Shown: positions 28,101 to 40,163, counted from the stretch's first letter. The stretch: 64,000 nucleotides of DNA from Antedon mediterranea (GCF_964355755.1 NC_092671.1:38271304-38335303); one strand, 5' to 3'. Notes: generated from the letters alone by a model not told the origin. Made by a program: numbers and translations.

Positions 28101-31100
28101 ATTGCCGACCTTAAATTGTCAGAGGACGGCATTCTCTTGCCGACCGAAACTAGGCTAGATCCCTCCTCCCTTTAAGCCTCCTAGCAACAACATGGTACAT
28201 TAAGGGATCGTATCATTGAGACTTTAACAGGCATATTCACCATCATGTGGTGTTTAGGTAGCAAACCATGGAATTAAGGTGATCCCTGAATTCACTCAAC
28301 CATTGCATCTTGCACTTGCGTGAGCTGCATGCTTTCTCTCTATACTATCAAGCAGCTGGCTGGGCACGTCACACGCACGCAGAGACCTGTGTAGGGGAAT
28401 ACCCTTTTATGTCAAGCAAACAATGCTCTGTGCACGGCTAGCTCCAGAACCACGATGTTCAGCAGTTATCAAATAGAATTTATCTTGTAAATTTAGTGTT
28501 AGGTTTTTATATTTTAGTTAAAATATACTTTATATTCTTATGTCTATTTATATTAATTAAATTTATTAAGGCTTGACTAGACCTGTAGTAAACAATCGTA
28601 GTGTTGTGTTAGTATGCCTGTGAAAGATTGAGTATTGGAGTGACAGCCAGCCACGAAAGTACGTTCGTTTTGCTGATCGCTAGCGCGTTACATACGATTA
28701 GTAGGAGTGTATTTTTTTAAGGTGGCCTCACACGCACAGCACAGCGTCACAATTGTGTATGAGAATGATGCCCGCGATGGCGGCTTAGATAAAAGACGCC
28801 AAAAACCACAGTCAACTGACCGCATGTTAATGTACTGATAAGCAGTGCGTCTTCCCACGAGTTGTCAGTCAGGATTTTGTGTATTTCATATCATCTTACT
28901 TGAATATCATACTGTACTGTGACTCATTTGAAGCCATATCATATATCGTATATTTTATTCTTATATTTTCTTTCTTTTTCTTTCTTCTATCCCTTCTTTG
29001 TATTTTATTATATTTTTTTTGACTTGTTACCCAGCCCGATCGAACGCTTCTCAACCCGGTAAAATCCGCCAGGGGGGTATTCCGCCCCCCCTGCCCCCCC
29101 GCCTGTTACGCCACTGTGCATGATGGAAAGAAATTAGGAGCAATAGCCCCACCACCAGTATATAGTTATGTACTGTACTATACAGTGGCGCTATTGTTCC
29201 AAACCCTTCCCAACATGCATTGTGCAATGACGTTCCTCGCGCAATCAATAATACAAATATAAACCTTATTACAAATTTTAGATTTACAAAAGAGTAGTTA
29301 ATGCATTCAACAACATATAGAAAACCAGACATTTTTTTTCCATTTCGAAAGGTTTTCTTATCCTTTAAAACGCATATTCTAAACACAAGGCTCTGTCTAC
29401 ACTATCAAACTTTATGAGACAACAAAATATGATGTGCTCATATATGGACATGATGATGTCATATCGCTACAATATTTTCGCATGTCACTACCATATTTGG
29501 GCACATCTCACTTTTTTTTTGTTAAACTAGTTTGATAGTGTAGACAGAGCTTAAAGAAGTTTATTCAAGGCAGGGTTAATTAAACACTTATCTATTACAT
29601 ACTGCCATACACCAATTTCTGTAGCATTATAATAATGATGAGTACCTGAGGCAACAGGAATATGTAGAGCACCAGCCTCCTTCAATGCCTTCACAGCATC
29701 ACATACCCTGGATGGGTAAACACATACAGCACCTGTTGTAATACCTAATACAAACACAACATAAACTGATTAGAATAGTAGCTAGCTAAAGCTCTGTCTA
29801 CACTATCAAACTTTATGTGACAAAAACATGTGATGTGCTCATATATGGACATGATGTCATATCACTACCATATTTGGGCATATCACTACCATAATAAATG
29901 GGCACATCACACTAGTTTGATAGTGCAGGCAGAGCTTTAAAACTTTAAATGGTTGTATATTTTAATCTTTAATTTCAAAGATTACCTTTATCATGCATAT
30001 TTACTGCCTTTAATAGATCTTCCCTGATTGGATATTTAGCTTTGAAGCAAAGCCTCTGGACGTTAGTGAACGTGTCATCTCCTGACAGAGTTGTAAGATC
30101 AATGCACGTAACAGCTCTTAACATCCATGCTATCTGGAAATAGATATTAACATAAAACTCTAATTTATGATTGTTTGTTGTTTGAAGAAAAGAATGTATT
30201 GCTAACATTCGATAGGGAAAATATCATCACGGGAACTAATTCTTAATTAAAGAATTTTCTTTTAATCTTTGGTGGAATCTTTGATGTTTTAATGAATTCT
30301 TAAATCTTAATTATGTATTATTATTTTTCTGATCACTTTTCTGCTTTCATCTGATTTCTTTAATAATTTATTTAGCATTGAATGTCGTGAGGTGGTTTCC
30401 CGAATGATCGTAAAATAAAAAACGGTACTGTGTATGACCAACTAGCGTTATTGTCACCGGCTAGTCATCCATTCATAGAAGTACTGATGTAGTAGCCTAC
30501 CTGTACGGAGACCATAGAATGTGACCCGAGGCATGACTAACTACGACTTTAGATGATAGGAAGTTGAGAAAAAATGTTACGAGTAGTTGTACGACATGAA
30601 GATGTTTATGAAATTATGTCAATAATGTTTACACACTAGGCATACAAATAGTAATGTTTGTTAGTAAAAATAATTTTGAGTTAATAAGAATAAGATATAA
30701 GGAAGAAAAGCAAAGAGACTATGGAGCGGCTATTCCTGAATATACAATACTAAAGTATCGTAGATTTAAATTATAAATTTTAGGCGATCTTGTCAAAGGT
30801 CAAGCGCCATATAGCCTGCCACGTTTCGATACCTGATAATTTTTCTTTACACTTCTCCTTGTTTTAAGTTCTTCTGCTCGTTTGAATACTGCTGGTTTGT
30901 TAATACGAACATTATTCAGCCAATCAAGATCTGAAATAAAGAAATCATTGACAATAAAATAGCAGAGTATTGTATATAAAAAAAGAAAAAGTTTAAAAAT
31001 AGAATAGTGGGACGAACCGACCCACACATCCGATCCACTTCCAGTAATATTTATTATCATCATTGTGTGACCGCATTGATTAGAGCTAGGCCTAGCTTCG

Positions 31101-31301
31101 ACAGGAATCCCTTCGACACACAGGTAGGCTAGGGCTAGGCTTCAGTTACTTCAATATTAACAAAGATATGCGGAAGATGTAAATATAGACATTAGCTATA
31201 TCAATAGCATAATTTAACAAAAAGTCTATTGTATTGATATTTTATGTGTAAATCTTAGTTTAGCACCTACCCAGCACGATTCCAGGATTTCTCTCTGCCA
31301 T
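25112..31301 (-). CDS. DERA: Deoxyribose-phosphate aldolase, 319 aa
   Basis: Eight coding exons on the minus strand: 31301-31271, 30930-30833, 30133-29986, 29744-29646, 27406-27272, 26880-26752, 25993-25881, 25318-25112. All introns are GT-AG and phases close to 320 codons, one residue longer than human DERA. The enzyme cleaves 2-deoxyribose 5-phosphate to glyceraldehyde 3-phosphate and acetaldehyde in deoxynucleoside breakdown, in the cytosol. The TIM-barrel motifs are intact: LTTLSGDDT, AVCVYPSRVCDAV, VATGFPAGQTHFK, EDGATEIDIVINR, SILATGELG, DFIKTSTGK (Schiff-base lysine near residue 219) and GFKPAGGIR (second active-site lysine near 255). The first exon is only ten codons and is supported by phase and by an ATG in AACATGG. 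Intron 3 is long because of a hAT-like insertion and three or more MITEs. Confidence 0.95.
25344..25455. mobile_element. Short hAT-like fragment
   Basis: The left end CAGTGGCGGATTCAGG and the right end TTGGATCCACTCCTG are imperfect inverted repeats of a kind common in hAT MITEs. The expected 8-bp target duplication is not convincing. Confidence 0.35.
25636..25760 (+). mobile_element. tRNA-derived SINE, intact head
   Basis: The head folds like a tRNA: GGCGCTGTAGCTAGATGG carries an A box and GGTTCAATCC a B box, about 35 bases apart. It lies in a DERA intron. It provides the empty-site version of the SINE split at 77-1228. Confidence 0.75.
26083..26541 (-). mobile_element. TA-MITE copy split by a SINE
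   Basis: The left arm (TTTACACTATCAAACTT) is at 26089-26105 and the rest resumes at TGGACATGATGATCA (26441) through to GATAGTGTGGACAGAGC. The gap is filled by a second tRNA-derived SINE, with the loss of some MITE bases. Confidence 0.75.
26113..26441 (-). mobile_element. tRNA-derived SINE (second family) with ATTG-rich tail
   Basis: On the minus strand the head reads AGTGGCCGAGCGGTTAAGAC (A box) and later GGGTTCGAGGC (B box), resembling a serine or leucine tRNA. The body is about 230 bases and the tail is a short run of TTGAT/ATTG units at 26113-26140. It is nested in a TA-MITE inside a DERA intron. Confidence 0.7.
26957..27123 (+). mobile_element. TA-MITE copy in DERA intron
   Basis: Complete, with ends AAAGCTCTGTCCACACTATC and TAGTGTAGACAAAGCTTTA. 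An extra orphan right end (ATTGATAGTGTAGACAGAGC) follows at 27168-27187. Confidence 0.85.
27505..29275. mobile_element. Palindromic MITE (AATAAGGTTT ends) split by a hAT-like element
   Basis: Left part 27509-27546 (AATAAGGTTTATCGCAAATA) and right part 29117-29270 (ends AAACCTTATTA) together make one copy of the family seen at 4645. Its TGCATGAT was the insertion target. Confidence 0.65.
27547..29116. mobile_element. hAT-like non-autonomous element, 1570 bp
   Basis: Ends are CAGCCGCGTAACAAGGGGG and, inverted, CAGTGGCGTAACAGGCGGGG. The 8-bp direct repeat TGCATGAT (27539-27546 and 29117-29124) is the expected hAT target duplication. G-rich tracts follow both ends. Another hAT-like end (CAGGGCCGTAACCAGG, 27917) lies inside, so smaller insertions may be nested. 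No transposase domain is readable. Confidence 0.75.
29387..29554 (-). mobile_element. TA-MITE copy in DERA intron
   Basis: Complete reverse-orientation copy with ends GGCTCTGTCTACACTATCAA and GATAGTGTAGACAGAGCTTA. Confidence 0.85.
29787..29939 (-). mobile_element. TA-MITE copy in DERA intron
   Basis: Complete reverse-orientation copy; TAAAGCTCTG at the left and AGAGCTTTA at the right. Confidence 0.85.
30384..30533. mobile_element. GTCGTGAGGTGG repeat, copy 1
   Basis: Starts GTCGTGAGGTGGTTTCCCGA and includes ATTCATAGAAGTACTGATG. An inverted second copy is at 46198-46342, and a truncated end abuts the MITE fragment at 16229. Confidence 0.6.
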
Positions 31302-32027
31302 GTTGTTTTTTGCCCAGGTGTGCAATCTGAATGCTGCCCTCTAGAATTATCTAGCAAAAAAACTTTTTACAGTATAATCACAATCATTATCAGTTTAGTC
31401 ATAATTTACCACAACTTACCACAAGTTTAAGAATATTTGCCTCGTCAATATTTTATTATTAATAATCTATATCAGATATTATTTGAAACTCATATATCAT
31501 TATTCTTTTTTAATATGATAAATATGAAAAAAATACACAAAATGACGTGTGACAACAGGGACTTTATTGGTTATTAAACATTTTCGGCTAATTTTTACGA
31601 CACTCAATACTTATCTTCATTCTTTGATATGAAGATGGAAATAATGCATGCGACAATAGATTCACATAACAACATGGTATAGTCCATTTACTCAAAACAA
31701 TTAATGTTTATTACGATAAATATACATCACATGATAATATTACATTAACGCACAAGAGAACATATCAGCAAAATCAAAACAATTCAAATTCTTTGGCTAT
31801 CATTAAAGATCGCATTAACGGATTTATATACAGATCAACGTCTTCATTAGGTCCAATTTATAATTCAGTAAAAGACATTCTTCACATTTTAATCAAGGTA
31901 TGGCTGGCCTGGGCCGCGATTTTCTTTTCGTACATACGTTCGTACATCCTGTCATGCAACGTCACGGCTATCTTTCATTTAAAGAGTCGAACTAACAGCC
32001 GCAGCAATTCGGTCATAATTCAAGTTC
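31302..32027. other. No gene supported; between DERA and the DSL gene
   Basis: Holds the putative DERA 5' UTR and promoter. A short plus-strand frame (31793-32047) has no recognisable domain and runs into a MITE. Confidence 0.35.
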
Positions 32028-32190
32028 TTAAGCTTTGTCTACACTAGAAAACTTTATGACAACAAAATGTGATGTGCCCATATATGGACATGATGATGTC
32101 ATATCACTACCATATTTGAGAATATCACTTCCATATTTGGGCAAATCACACTTTTTTTGTCAAACTAGTTTGATAGTGTAGAGAGCTTAA
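32028..32190 (-). mobile_element. TA-MITE copy between DERA and the DSL gene
   Basis: Reverse-orientation copy with ends TTAAGCTTTGTCTACACTAG and GATAGTGTAGAGAGCTTA. It lies 80 bases beyond the stop codon of the DSL gene. Confidence 0.8.
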
Positions 32191-32252
32191 CTAGACAGGA
32201 ATGTTTCTAAACTAATAAATACAGCGTTTAATATCTATAATTACAAAATACA

Positions 32253-32258
32253 TTTATT
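32253..32258 (-). terminator. Candidate poly(A) signal of the DSL gene
   Basis: AATAAA on the minus strand 14 bases after the stop codon. This would give a very short 3' UTR, so a later site cannot be excluded. Confidence 0.3.
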
Positions 32259-32271
32259 CATTTGTTTCATA

Positions 32272-35200
32272 TTACGCTTTAGACCATTCATCATTCAATA
32301 CTAACATTCCTTGTGAGTTATTAGTGAGACTTTCTGGCGAGAGTTGAAGTTCATAATAATCATTTTCCTCCCTCTCGTCGCTGATATCAAAGGCTGGGTT
32401 CACCGCCTCCGTCCCACCATCAAGAATGTTCGCACCTTGTCTTCGTTGATGCTTTTTGCGTCTTGCTCTGTAAGAACGATAGAAATTAGATAGAAAATAA
32501 AGTATTTGTATGTTCTGTATACTAGGATCATAGACGAGAAAACCTTCTTCTTAATAGGCTTAATATTTTTAGGTCCGTTATTGAAGGCTATATTCAGTGC
32601 AATCGAGTATTGTAGTAGTAGTCTAAGTAGTACCACGACGAGCAATGCTAAAATTCGAAATAAACTAACCTCATAAAACCAACTGTAAATATCATGAGAA
32701 ACAGTACACCTCCAATGGCCACAAATATATACCAGTTGCTGAAAATCTGAAAGAAAAAAAGGTCACCATGAGGAAAGGGACACCTTCGGGTGGTGGGAAC
32801 AAAACAAGCTTATTCATTGTTGTGGAGATTTATCCTATCGATATACTGATAATATTCTTTATACCAAAAAGTAGGTCTAAGTATGGAATTCGAAATGGGA
32901 AGCAATGATACAATCGTAAAAAAGTAAACTTACCGAGTTGGTTTCCTCAACTTGTTTGATCGGTTCGGTTTTTCCTATGTGTATTTTCTGATTGATAGCT
33001 AATGACACATCTTCATCAGAATGTTGATTAAGGAGATTCTCAATCTCACGTGAAATTAAAAGGACATCTGACATAGTTACAATGAATGACACACGAGTCA
33101 CAAGTTCTCTGCAAACAAATTGTAATAAAAAATGATAAAATAATTTTGCACACACAACTTCAATTCTAATGAGACGAATAAGTTTCTATTCTATTACTTA
33201 TCTATTTAAAAAACAAACATACTTCGTCAATATGTCTTCATATTGTTCCGTATCAACAACTGTGGTTTGTACTGAAAGACTACGTTTCGTCTGAGAAGCT
33301 CCAAGAAGCGAGTTCATTCCAGTTTCAAACACCACTTTATCTTCTAAAGATCCAACTACGTAAATAGAATACTGGTGTTTCGACAATTCTAGAAAAACAA
33401 GTTTGTTGTAGGCCTAAATAGATATTCTGTGTCATTTTTGTATTATCTTTACTGGTTAAACTATAAGTTCCAGAAGAATAAAAGTGGTGTAACTCACAGA
33501 GAAAGAAAAAAGAGATCCTTATCAGAAGATGCACTTTACTTCTTTTACTACGACTAGATCTAGACTATCTACTAACTAGATATACAGCTTCTGTTGACAA
33601 TTGTTCAAATTGCGCGGGCAGCATGCTGCCATGCAGTCTATTTTAACACTCACCTATTTCACAGAAAGAACCGTAATAGTTGACGTCACACTTACACATC
33701 AACTTGTCATTTGTTACCTGGCATTTACCATTACCGTTACAAGGATTCTGAGCACATGCGTTCTCCACCAAGGAGTCGCATGTTTTGCCTTCATATAAAT
33801 CGTTGCAATCACACCTGAAAGTTGTATTTTTTTACAAAAATGAATAATGTCTTGATGAATGATTTTTTACTTATTGATTGGAAAAGAAGAATACATGGTA
33901 CAATGATAAAGTGAACGAAAAAAGCGGTTAAAGACAAAATGCGAAGAATATTGGATGAGAAAGTGGAAAGTGTTTACACAACATTTTGTACAATGATTTT
34001 TATTAGTACGATAAGCTGGTGATGAACAAGATGATGAAAGTGTCGAGCATTATATAAAATAAATAAATTCACCTAAATTCTGTAGATAAGTTCACACATT
34101 CTCCGTGTTGACACGGGTTACTGGCACATCCATTGAAATCGTCACAAACGTCACCCGTAAATCCATCTGCGCAGGTGCAAGTGAAATTAGCGATGAGGTC
34201 AACGCAAGTGGCGCCATTTTTACAAGGTTGATTATAGAGTAAGCATTCGTTGATGTTGATTTCACAATTGGTTCCTTTGAATCCGTTTATGCATTGACAG
34301 TAAAACATATCAATGCCATCTGAACACGTTGCATTGTTTAAACATGGATGCGAAATACAATTGTCTTGATTGATCTCGCAGACACTTCCGGTATATCCCG
34401 GTGCGCACACGCAAGAAAATCCTGCAATCATATCTACGCATGTCCCATTATTTTGACACGGACTGGATGCGCATTCATCGTAGTCAGTCTCGCAGTGATT
34501 TCCAACGAAACCAGCGGCACATCCACAATGATAGCCATTTACTTGGTCGATACATGTACCAGAGTTTAAACATGGTGAGCTACTGCATTCGTTGACATCT
34601 ATCTGACAATCGTCACCGTCAAATCCAGATGGGCAGACACACTGATATTGTCCAATCAGATCAATGCAAGTAGCTCCATTAGTACAATGTGCGTCCACAC
34701 AGTCGTCAATATCGATGTCACATAAATCTCCAGTATAACCGATGTCGCATTCACATGAAAACCCTGAAATGTTGTCAGTACACGTTCCGTTGTGTGCACA
34801 TGGGTAACTTGCACATTCATTTATGTTATCACTGCATGTTATTCCATCGAATCCAGCAGAGCATTGGCAGACGAACTTGTCAATATCGTCTGTACATGTC
34901 CCATTATTTCCACATGGTTCACTTGCGCACTCATCTATATCAATTTCGCATTTTATTCCTGTAAAACCACTAGAACATTCACAGCTGTAGCCATTAACGT
35001 GGTCTTGGCACAACCCGTTATTTTCACATGGTGAACTTTGACATTCGTTGACATCCACTTGGCACAGGTGACCTTCAAATCCTTCAAGACATTGACAATA
35101 AAATCCATTGACCTCATCAAGACATGTTCCATTATTCTGGCATGGTGAACTTTGACATTCGTTGACATCCACTTGACACTGGTGACCTTCAAATCCTACT

Positions 35201-38200
35201 TTACACTGGCAATCAAATCCATTGATCTCATCAAGACATGTTCCGTTATTCTGACATGGTGAACTTTGACATTCGTCAATATTGTCCGAACAGACGATTC
35301 CTGTAAATCCGTCTGAACAGGAACAGATATAACCATCGATGAGGTCAATACATGTCGCATTATTTAAACATGGTAAACTTTGACATTCGTCTATGTTGCC
35401 AGAACACCGGACACCATAAAAACCAGGTAAGCAAATACAGAAATATCCGTTGACGTCATCTTGACATGTCGCTCCGTTATAACAAGGATCGGATTGACAT
35501 TCGTTAAAATTTAATTCGCATAAATCTCCCACAAACCCTGGTTGACAAACACATGTGAACGCATCTATAACATCAACACAAGTTGAGTTGTTTTCACACG
35601 GACCACTTAAACACTCATCTATGTCCATCTGACAATGGTCACCAGTGAAACCTCCCGCGCATACGCACAGATATCCATTAATATCGTCAAAGCATGTACC
35701 GTTATGCTGACATGGTGAACTTTGACATTCATTGATATCAATATTACAGGTGTGCCCAGTAAAGCCCAGAGGACATACACAATAGAATTCGTTAATTTTA
35801 TCTAAACAGGTACCGTTATTAATACAAGGATCACTGCTGCACTCGTCAAAGTCTATTTCACAAACATCACCAAGATATCCAGCCTGACATGTGCAATTAA
35901 AACCGTTGAAATAATCGTTACAAACACCACCGTGTTCACATGGTTCACTTAAGCATTCGTCTGTTTCGTTTTCACACAGGAAACCTGAAAATCCTGGAGT
36001 ACACAAGCAGAAGTGTCTGTTTAGTTCGTCTACGCATGTCCCGTTATTCATACACGGAGAACTTTGACATTCATCGACTTCGAGTTGGCACTGCTCGCTG
36101 GTGTAGCCAGGGGCACAGTCACAAAAGTATCTATTGACTTCGTCGTAGCACGTAGCATTGTTAAAACACGGCAGGCTGTCGCATTCATTAAACTCAAACT
36201 CACAATTTGCTCCAAAATAACCACTTGCACATATGCATACATATCCATTTATATTATCATTACACGTCGCTTCATTTTCACATGGATCACTGGCACATTC
36301 ATTTACATCTATCTCACAAAAAAGTCCCGAGAACCCTTCAGCACATGCGCATGTAAAACTACCGATGTCGTCATCACAAGTACCGTTGTTAAAACACGGT
36401 ATACTTTCGCATTCGTTAACGTTAATGCTGCAGGTTTCCCCTTGATAACCAAGAGTACAATCGCATCTAAATTCATTGATGCCGTCATAGCACGATCCAC
36501 CATGTAGACAAGGATAGCTTTCGCATTCGTCTGCGTTGATCTCACACATGTCACCAATAAAACCACTTGAACAATTACACGTAAACCAATTGATATCATC
36601 AATACATGATGCCCCGTTATAACAAGGATAACTATCACATTCGTCAATATCAGTTTCACACAGTGACCCATTATATCCAGGTGGGCACACGCAGGTAAAC
36701 TCATTGATCCCGTCTAAACAAGTCGCTCTGTTCATACAAGGGTTATTGAAACATTCATCTACATTTACGTCACAAATGTCACCGGCGTAACCAGGTGCGC
36801 ATGTACACGTGTATCCATTAACAGCGTCTACGCAGGTCCCATCATGTGCACAAGGTCTACTAGCGCACTCGTCCACGTCCCCCTCACATGTAACCCCCGA
36901 ATAACCATCTAAGCAGTTGCAATAATATCCATTTGGTTGATCCATGCAGGTTGCCGAATTCTGACATGGTGAACTGTAGCATTCGTCGATGTCAACTTCG
37001 CAGAGTGTTCCATTGTATCCGGCATTGCACTGGCAACTGAAGCCGTTGACATCGTCAATGCAAGTTCCCGCGTGTTCACACGGGCCACTCAAACATTCAT
37101 CGATATCCGTCTGACATCGGATCCCTTCAAATCCATCTGGGCAAGTGCAGATGTAGCTGTTAACCATATCAACGCACGTGGCACCATTTTCACAGGGAAA
37201 GCTGTCACAATCATTAATGTTTACTGAGCATGTGCTTCCGGTGTATCCAATCGAACATATGCATTGGTAACTGTCAATTTGGTCTACGCATGTGCCAGAA
37301 TTTAGACAAGGCTCACTCGAGCATTCATTAACATCAACCTCACACCTGATGCCATTGTAACCAGGACTACATATGCACAGAAAGGATGCGATGTGATCGT
37401 AGCAAACGCCTGAGTTGATACACGGACTGCTGGAACATTCATCAATGTTTGTTAAGCAACGATCGCCTGCCCACCCCGGAGTACATGTGCACGTGTAACC
37501 ATTAATGACGTCATTACACACGCCATTATTTTCACATGGACTACTTGAGCATTCGTCGATATTAGTTGTGCATCTGGTGCCTAAAAATAAAGCGTAAAGC
37601 TCAGTCTACACTATCAAACTAGTGCTCAAATATGGTAGTGATATTACCAAATATGGTAATGATGTCTTCGTGTCCATATATATGGGCACATAACATTTTT
37701 TTGTCACATAAAGTTTGATAGTGTAGACAGAGCTTAAGAAGTCATACATCATATAGAAAGCATATTTTTATCGGAAGTAAACATCTCAATATTCTGGAAA
37801 GCTTGACCACCTACCAGAAAAACCTTCGGCACAAGTACACGTAAATCCATTCTGTCCATTGATACAGGTTGCACCATTGGCACATGGCGAAGAGGAGCAT
37901 TCGTTTATGTCTTGGGTACAGGTGGTTCCCTGCCATCCTGGCAGGCAGACTTTCCCGCCAGAATTACTGCAATCATAATGACCACTACTGTCGTCACGTG
38001 GTTGGCAGTAGACGCCACATGTACTACCGTAATAATTGGTGGCGCAGTAACCTCTTACCTTCACTACTAAACTGTAAAATGAATACATTATGTACAGTAA
38101 CTACTTTGCAAGTGTACCATATTGTATGTATATGTATATTTATTTATAACCATCTTTAATGAAGTAATAGGTGGTCTAGAACGCAACGTATCGACGTTAT

Positions 38201-39922
38201 GATTGGTTCCCACTAGAGACGCAACCCAAGGACGTAACGCAACGTATTGACCAATCACACGCGATGGATTATTCGAACTGTCCTTTGTCATTGGTCAACA
38301 CGCTTGCGTTGCGTTTACGTACTTGTGTTGCGTCCTAGTGGGAACCAAGCTTTAGACCATTATATGCGTAAAGCACTGTCTACACTATCAAACTAGTTTG
38401 ACAAAAGAAGTGTGATGTGCCCAAATATGGTAGTGATATTCCCAATATGGCAACATCATATCCATATATTATGGGCACATCACATTTTTTTGTCACATAA
38501 AGTTTGATATTGTAGACAGAGCTTAAGTAAGTATAAGTACACCGTTTTATCGCTTTGCGCGTTGGCGCGCAGTGGTGATTTAACTTTTCGTAAAAGGGGA
38601 TGCAAAATTGACAATGGGTATTTTGTTTGCGCCGTTGCGTTGAGGTAGAATCAATAACTTACGTTGACCGTCTTCCCGTGATCGTAACAGACGTCCATGA
38701 CGATGATGATACCGTCAGGGTAGGCGTGAAATAAATATTGTGTTTATATTCATCTATCTTATCATCTCCAGAGGATCCGTCGTTGTCATGTACGATCCCT
38801 TTTATACGAATTCCATTCTAAATTGAGTAAAAACAAATGTTAGAATTACGCTTTAAGCTTGGTTCGCACTAGCGACGCAACGCAAGGACGTGACGCAACG
38901 ATTTGACCAATCACAAGCGATGGAGTATTCGAACAGTGGCTTACCATTGGTCAACACGCTTACGTTGCGCGCACGTCCTTGCGTTGCGTCGCTAGTGGGG
39001 AACCACGCTTTATTTGATTTAGGCATGTTTACGCAACGTAAAAACAATTGCGAATCCACCTCCTTTCGAAAACTTAAAATTAGTAATATGATACTTTTCA
39101 CATTAGGAAATAAAGGTCATTGCATCTTATGTTTCGCAAGTTTTTTTTCCTGAAATTGTTTGAAAAATTCAACGTAATGAAAGGCTTTTCCAACAATTGC
39201 GAATCTCCCTCATTTCGGAAACTTAATTATGGTGGTATGCACTATTCACACAAGGAAATAAAAGTCATTGCATCTTATGTTTCGCAAGTTTTTTTTTCTG
39301 AAATTCTTGGAAAATACACAGGTCTCTTATTAGTAAATAAATAAATACCATTTCTTCGTTTGCTCACATTAAATGTCGACATTGTAAAAATATACGGATT
39401 GGTTATTCCACCGGAAGCTCCGCTACCAACAGGAAATGTAAAATCGTCATCATCGGAAAAAACTTCACCCATATTTATATCACCTAGGGGACACGTGTCG
39501 AAGTTTCCTTGGGACGCACTGAAAAGATGAAATTATAATTTAAAATTTATTGTAAACATTTTACCATCGGTTGTCATTTTTGATTTATAACATTCTCAAC
39601 TAAAACAATGGAAAACTTATTTGATTCAAGGTTTTACAAAAGGGTTTTTTTTTTCAGTGCAATCATGAAAATGTCTACTGCGTTGTTTTATGAATGAATT
39701 TACTTATTTTTCATTGTTTTCAAAACAGAAAATGAAAAGTAAAGTGTGAGTGTTCTTGGAGACTTACCTTCCAGGAGTATCGAGACAGAAATAGAAGCGA
39801 TTATCACATCTATTTCCACAACTTCCAAAGATACTATCGCAACATCCGCCATTGTAGTCCTCGCTCGTTGGGTTCACGTAACTTACGAACCAGAGTTCAA
39901 CTTTTGTTGCGCAAAAGACACT
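32272..39922 (-). CDS. DSL-type Notch ligand with about 33 EGF repeats (5' exon missing)
   Basis: Ten coding exons on the minus strand: 39922-39768, 39518-39368, 38817-38663, 38071-37815, 37580-34073, 33814-33654, 33388-33223, 33108-32934, 32746-32670, 32467-32272. Phases all match, giving 1666 aa plus an unseen signal-peptide exon. The N-terminus has Notch-ligand (MNNL/C2) features: VELWFVSYVNP, GGCCDSIFGSC, NRFYFCLDTPG. The DSL domain has its six cysteines at spacing 8, 3, 11, 7, 8, as in Jagged. About 33 EGF repeats follow, mostly calcium-binding (DxDEC type), 30 of them in one 3.5-kb exon. After a juxtamembrane region of about 115 aa comes one transmembrane helix (YIFVAIGGVLFLMIFTVGF), a basic stop-transfer RARRKKHQRR, and a 65-residue tail with NPAFD and YYEL, which resemble endocytic signals. 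The role would be Notch binding from a neighbouring cell. Delta and Jagged have 6-9 and 16 EGFs, so this array is unusually long. A fibropellin-like extracellular protein is excluded by the DSL and membrane segments. Confidence 0.85.
37594..37737 (+). mobile_element. TA-MITE copy in DSL gene intron
   Basis: It begins 14 bases upstream of the acceptor side of the giant EGF exon. Ends AAAGCTCAGTCTACACTATC and TAGTGTAGACAGAGCTTA. Confidence 0.85.
38200..38353. mobile_element. GCTTGGTTCCC-ended MITE copy in DSL gene intron
   Basis: Ends GATTGGTTCCCACTAGAGAC and AGTGGGAACCAAGCTTTA, with the family core TTGACCAATCACACGCGATG. Confidence 0.8.
38370..38526 (+). mobile_element. TA-MITE copy in DSL gene intron
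   Basis: Complete copy, 17 bases from the preceding MITE of another family. Ends AAAGCACTGTCTACACTATC and ATTGTAGACAGAGCTTA. Confidence 0.85.
38853..39011. mobile_element. GCTTGGTTCCC-ended MITE copy in DSL gene intron
   Basis: Ends TTAAGCTTGGTTCGCACTAG and AGTGGGGAACCACGCTTTA; core TTGACCAATCACAAGCGATG. Confidence 0.8.
39022..39345. repeat. Two-copy tandem duplication in DSL gene intron
   Basis: Segments around 39040-39165 and 39188-39315 share ACAATTGCGAATC, TTTCG.AAACTTAA and CATTGCATCTTATGTTTCGC. The unit is about 145 bases. Confidence 0.6.
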
Positions 39923-40104
39923 CTAAACGAAAGAGTAAGACACTTTAAGAGTCACTTGAACCATGGAGATCCTAACTTATTTCTCCATGCTTGAACCTAT
40001 ACTTTGCACTCAAAAATATAAGTTACAATAAATAAATAATAACAAATAAAGTTCGTTTTGTTGACACTTTTTCAGAGTTTGTATTATCATATGGGTCTAG
40101 TATA

Positions 40105-40163
40105 GGCCTGTTATTGATATAACTAACAAACCAGATTTCAACTTTTGTAGTGCAAAAAACACT
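40105..40163 (-). pseudogene. Partial duplicate of the first DSL-gene exon
   Basis: On the minus strand an acceptor (TTTCGCAG) is followed by an open frame matching the start of exon 39922-39768. The predicted residues SVFCTTKVEIWFVSYI differ from SVFCATKVELWFVSYV by three conservative changes. After about 19 codons the match ends and the frame reaches a stop without a donor. The intronic flank is duplicated as well (to about 40222). Confidence 0.6.

Noticed and set aside
34348-36507. Several plus-strand and minus-strand frames of 60-147 codons inside the EGF exon
   Set aside because: They are out-of-frame or antisense shadows of the EGF array, whose own frame has conserved cysteines throughout.
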